Of a DNA stretch of 15,122 nucleotides, positions 15,096 through 15,122 are shown piece after piece. Position 1 is the stretch's first letter, and each line of letters starts with the position of its first letter. Under the pieces are notes generated by a model. That model did no database searches and was not told where the DNA came from. It worked only from the letters and a program-made list of their open reading frames with translations. This DNA comes from Methylotenera sp. GTDB taxonomy: Bacteria; Pseudomonadota; Gammaproteobacteria; Burkholderiales; Methylophilaceae. The DNA lies in contig JAIYEJ010000168.1 in the NCBI GenBank assembly GCA_027487055.1, positions 1-15,122 of the forward strand, read 5' to 3'. The position numbers and the translations under genes were made by a program.

Positions 15096-15122
15096 ACTTA
15101 CAAATAGCCCATTTAAGTGCGC
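15092..15122 (+). CDS. Start of a downstream gene, probably allophanate hydrolase (partial)
   Basis: An ATG overlaps the carboxylase stop (ATGA) and is preceded by GGAGG (15080-15084) seven bases upstream. The ten visible codons give MNLQIAHLSA before the window ends. Allophanate hydrolase is the expected next enzyme, turning allophanate from the UAAP1/2 step into ammonium and carbon dioxide, and it usually follows urea/guanidine carboxylase. The start is well supported by sequence; the identity rests on context alone. Confidence 0.6.
   Translation, partial: MNLQIAHLSA

Noticed and set aside
1..15122. Insertion sequences, CRISPR arrays, tRNA or rRNA genes.
   Set aside because: No transposase reading frame, regularly spaced repeats, cloverleaf or rRNA-like stretch was seen.

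Overview
The window is a guanidine-assimilation cluster on the + strand, preceded by the 5' part of a divergently oriented alpha/beta-hydrolase gene. The low-to-middling GC content, a sigma-54 promoter with an NtrC-type site, a GlnT-type glutamine synthetase and the overall gene set suggest a proteobacterium. A betaproteobacterial methylotroph of the Methylophilaceae type is my guess, and that placement is inference only.

Layout. Positions 1-826 (- strand) hold a hydrolase with an Asp nucleophile (haloalkane dehalogenase/epoxide hydrolase type), cut by the window edge. Positions 827-1305 are an unusually rich control region: an NtrC-like dyad (969-983), a sigma-54 -24/-12 element (1069-1084), a leader hairpin (1103-1128) and a guanidine-I (ykkC) riboswitch (about 1142-1261). 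Then follow, closely packed on the + strand: a TauA/SsuA-like periplasmic binding protein (SBP1), a membrane fatty-acid-desaturase-like di-iron protein, a metallo-beta-lactamase-fold hydrolase of the AHL-lactonase type, an uncharacterised lipocalin/HRI1-like protein, a second paralogous binding protein (SBP2), an ABC permease, an ABC ATPase, a creatininase-family amidohydrolase, a GlnT-like glutamine synthetase, the two urea-amidolyase-associated proteins UAAP1 and UAAP2 (carboxyguanidine deiminase subunits), a guanidine-II (mini-ykkC) riboswitch at 11410-11469, and a 1207-residue biotin-dependent urea/guanidine carboxylase. The first ten codons of a further gene, by context allophanate hydrolase, close the window.

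How it fits together. The binding protein(s), permease and ATPase import guanidine or a substituted guanidine. The carboxylase makes carboxyguanidine, UAAP1/UAAP2 deiminate it to allophanate, and allophanate hydrolase releases ammonium, which the glutamine synthetase could capture. The cluster appears to be gated at three levels: nitrogen limitation (NtrC/sigma-54), guanidine at the operon head (guanidine-I RNA), and guanidine again just before the ATP-consuming carboxylase (guanidine-II RNA). The least explained part is the desaturase / MBL hydrolase / HRI1-like trio between the two paralogous binding proteins, and the creatininase-like enzyme. Together they are candidates for an upstream module that releases guanidine from substituted guanidines.
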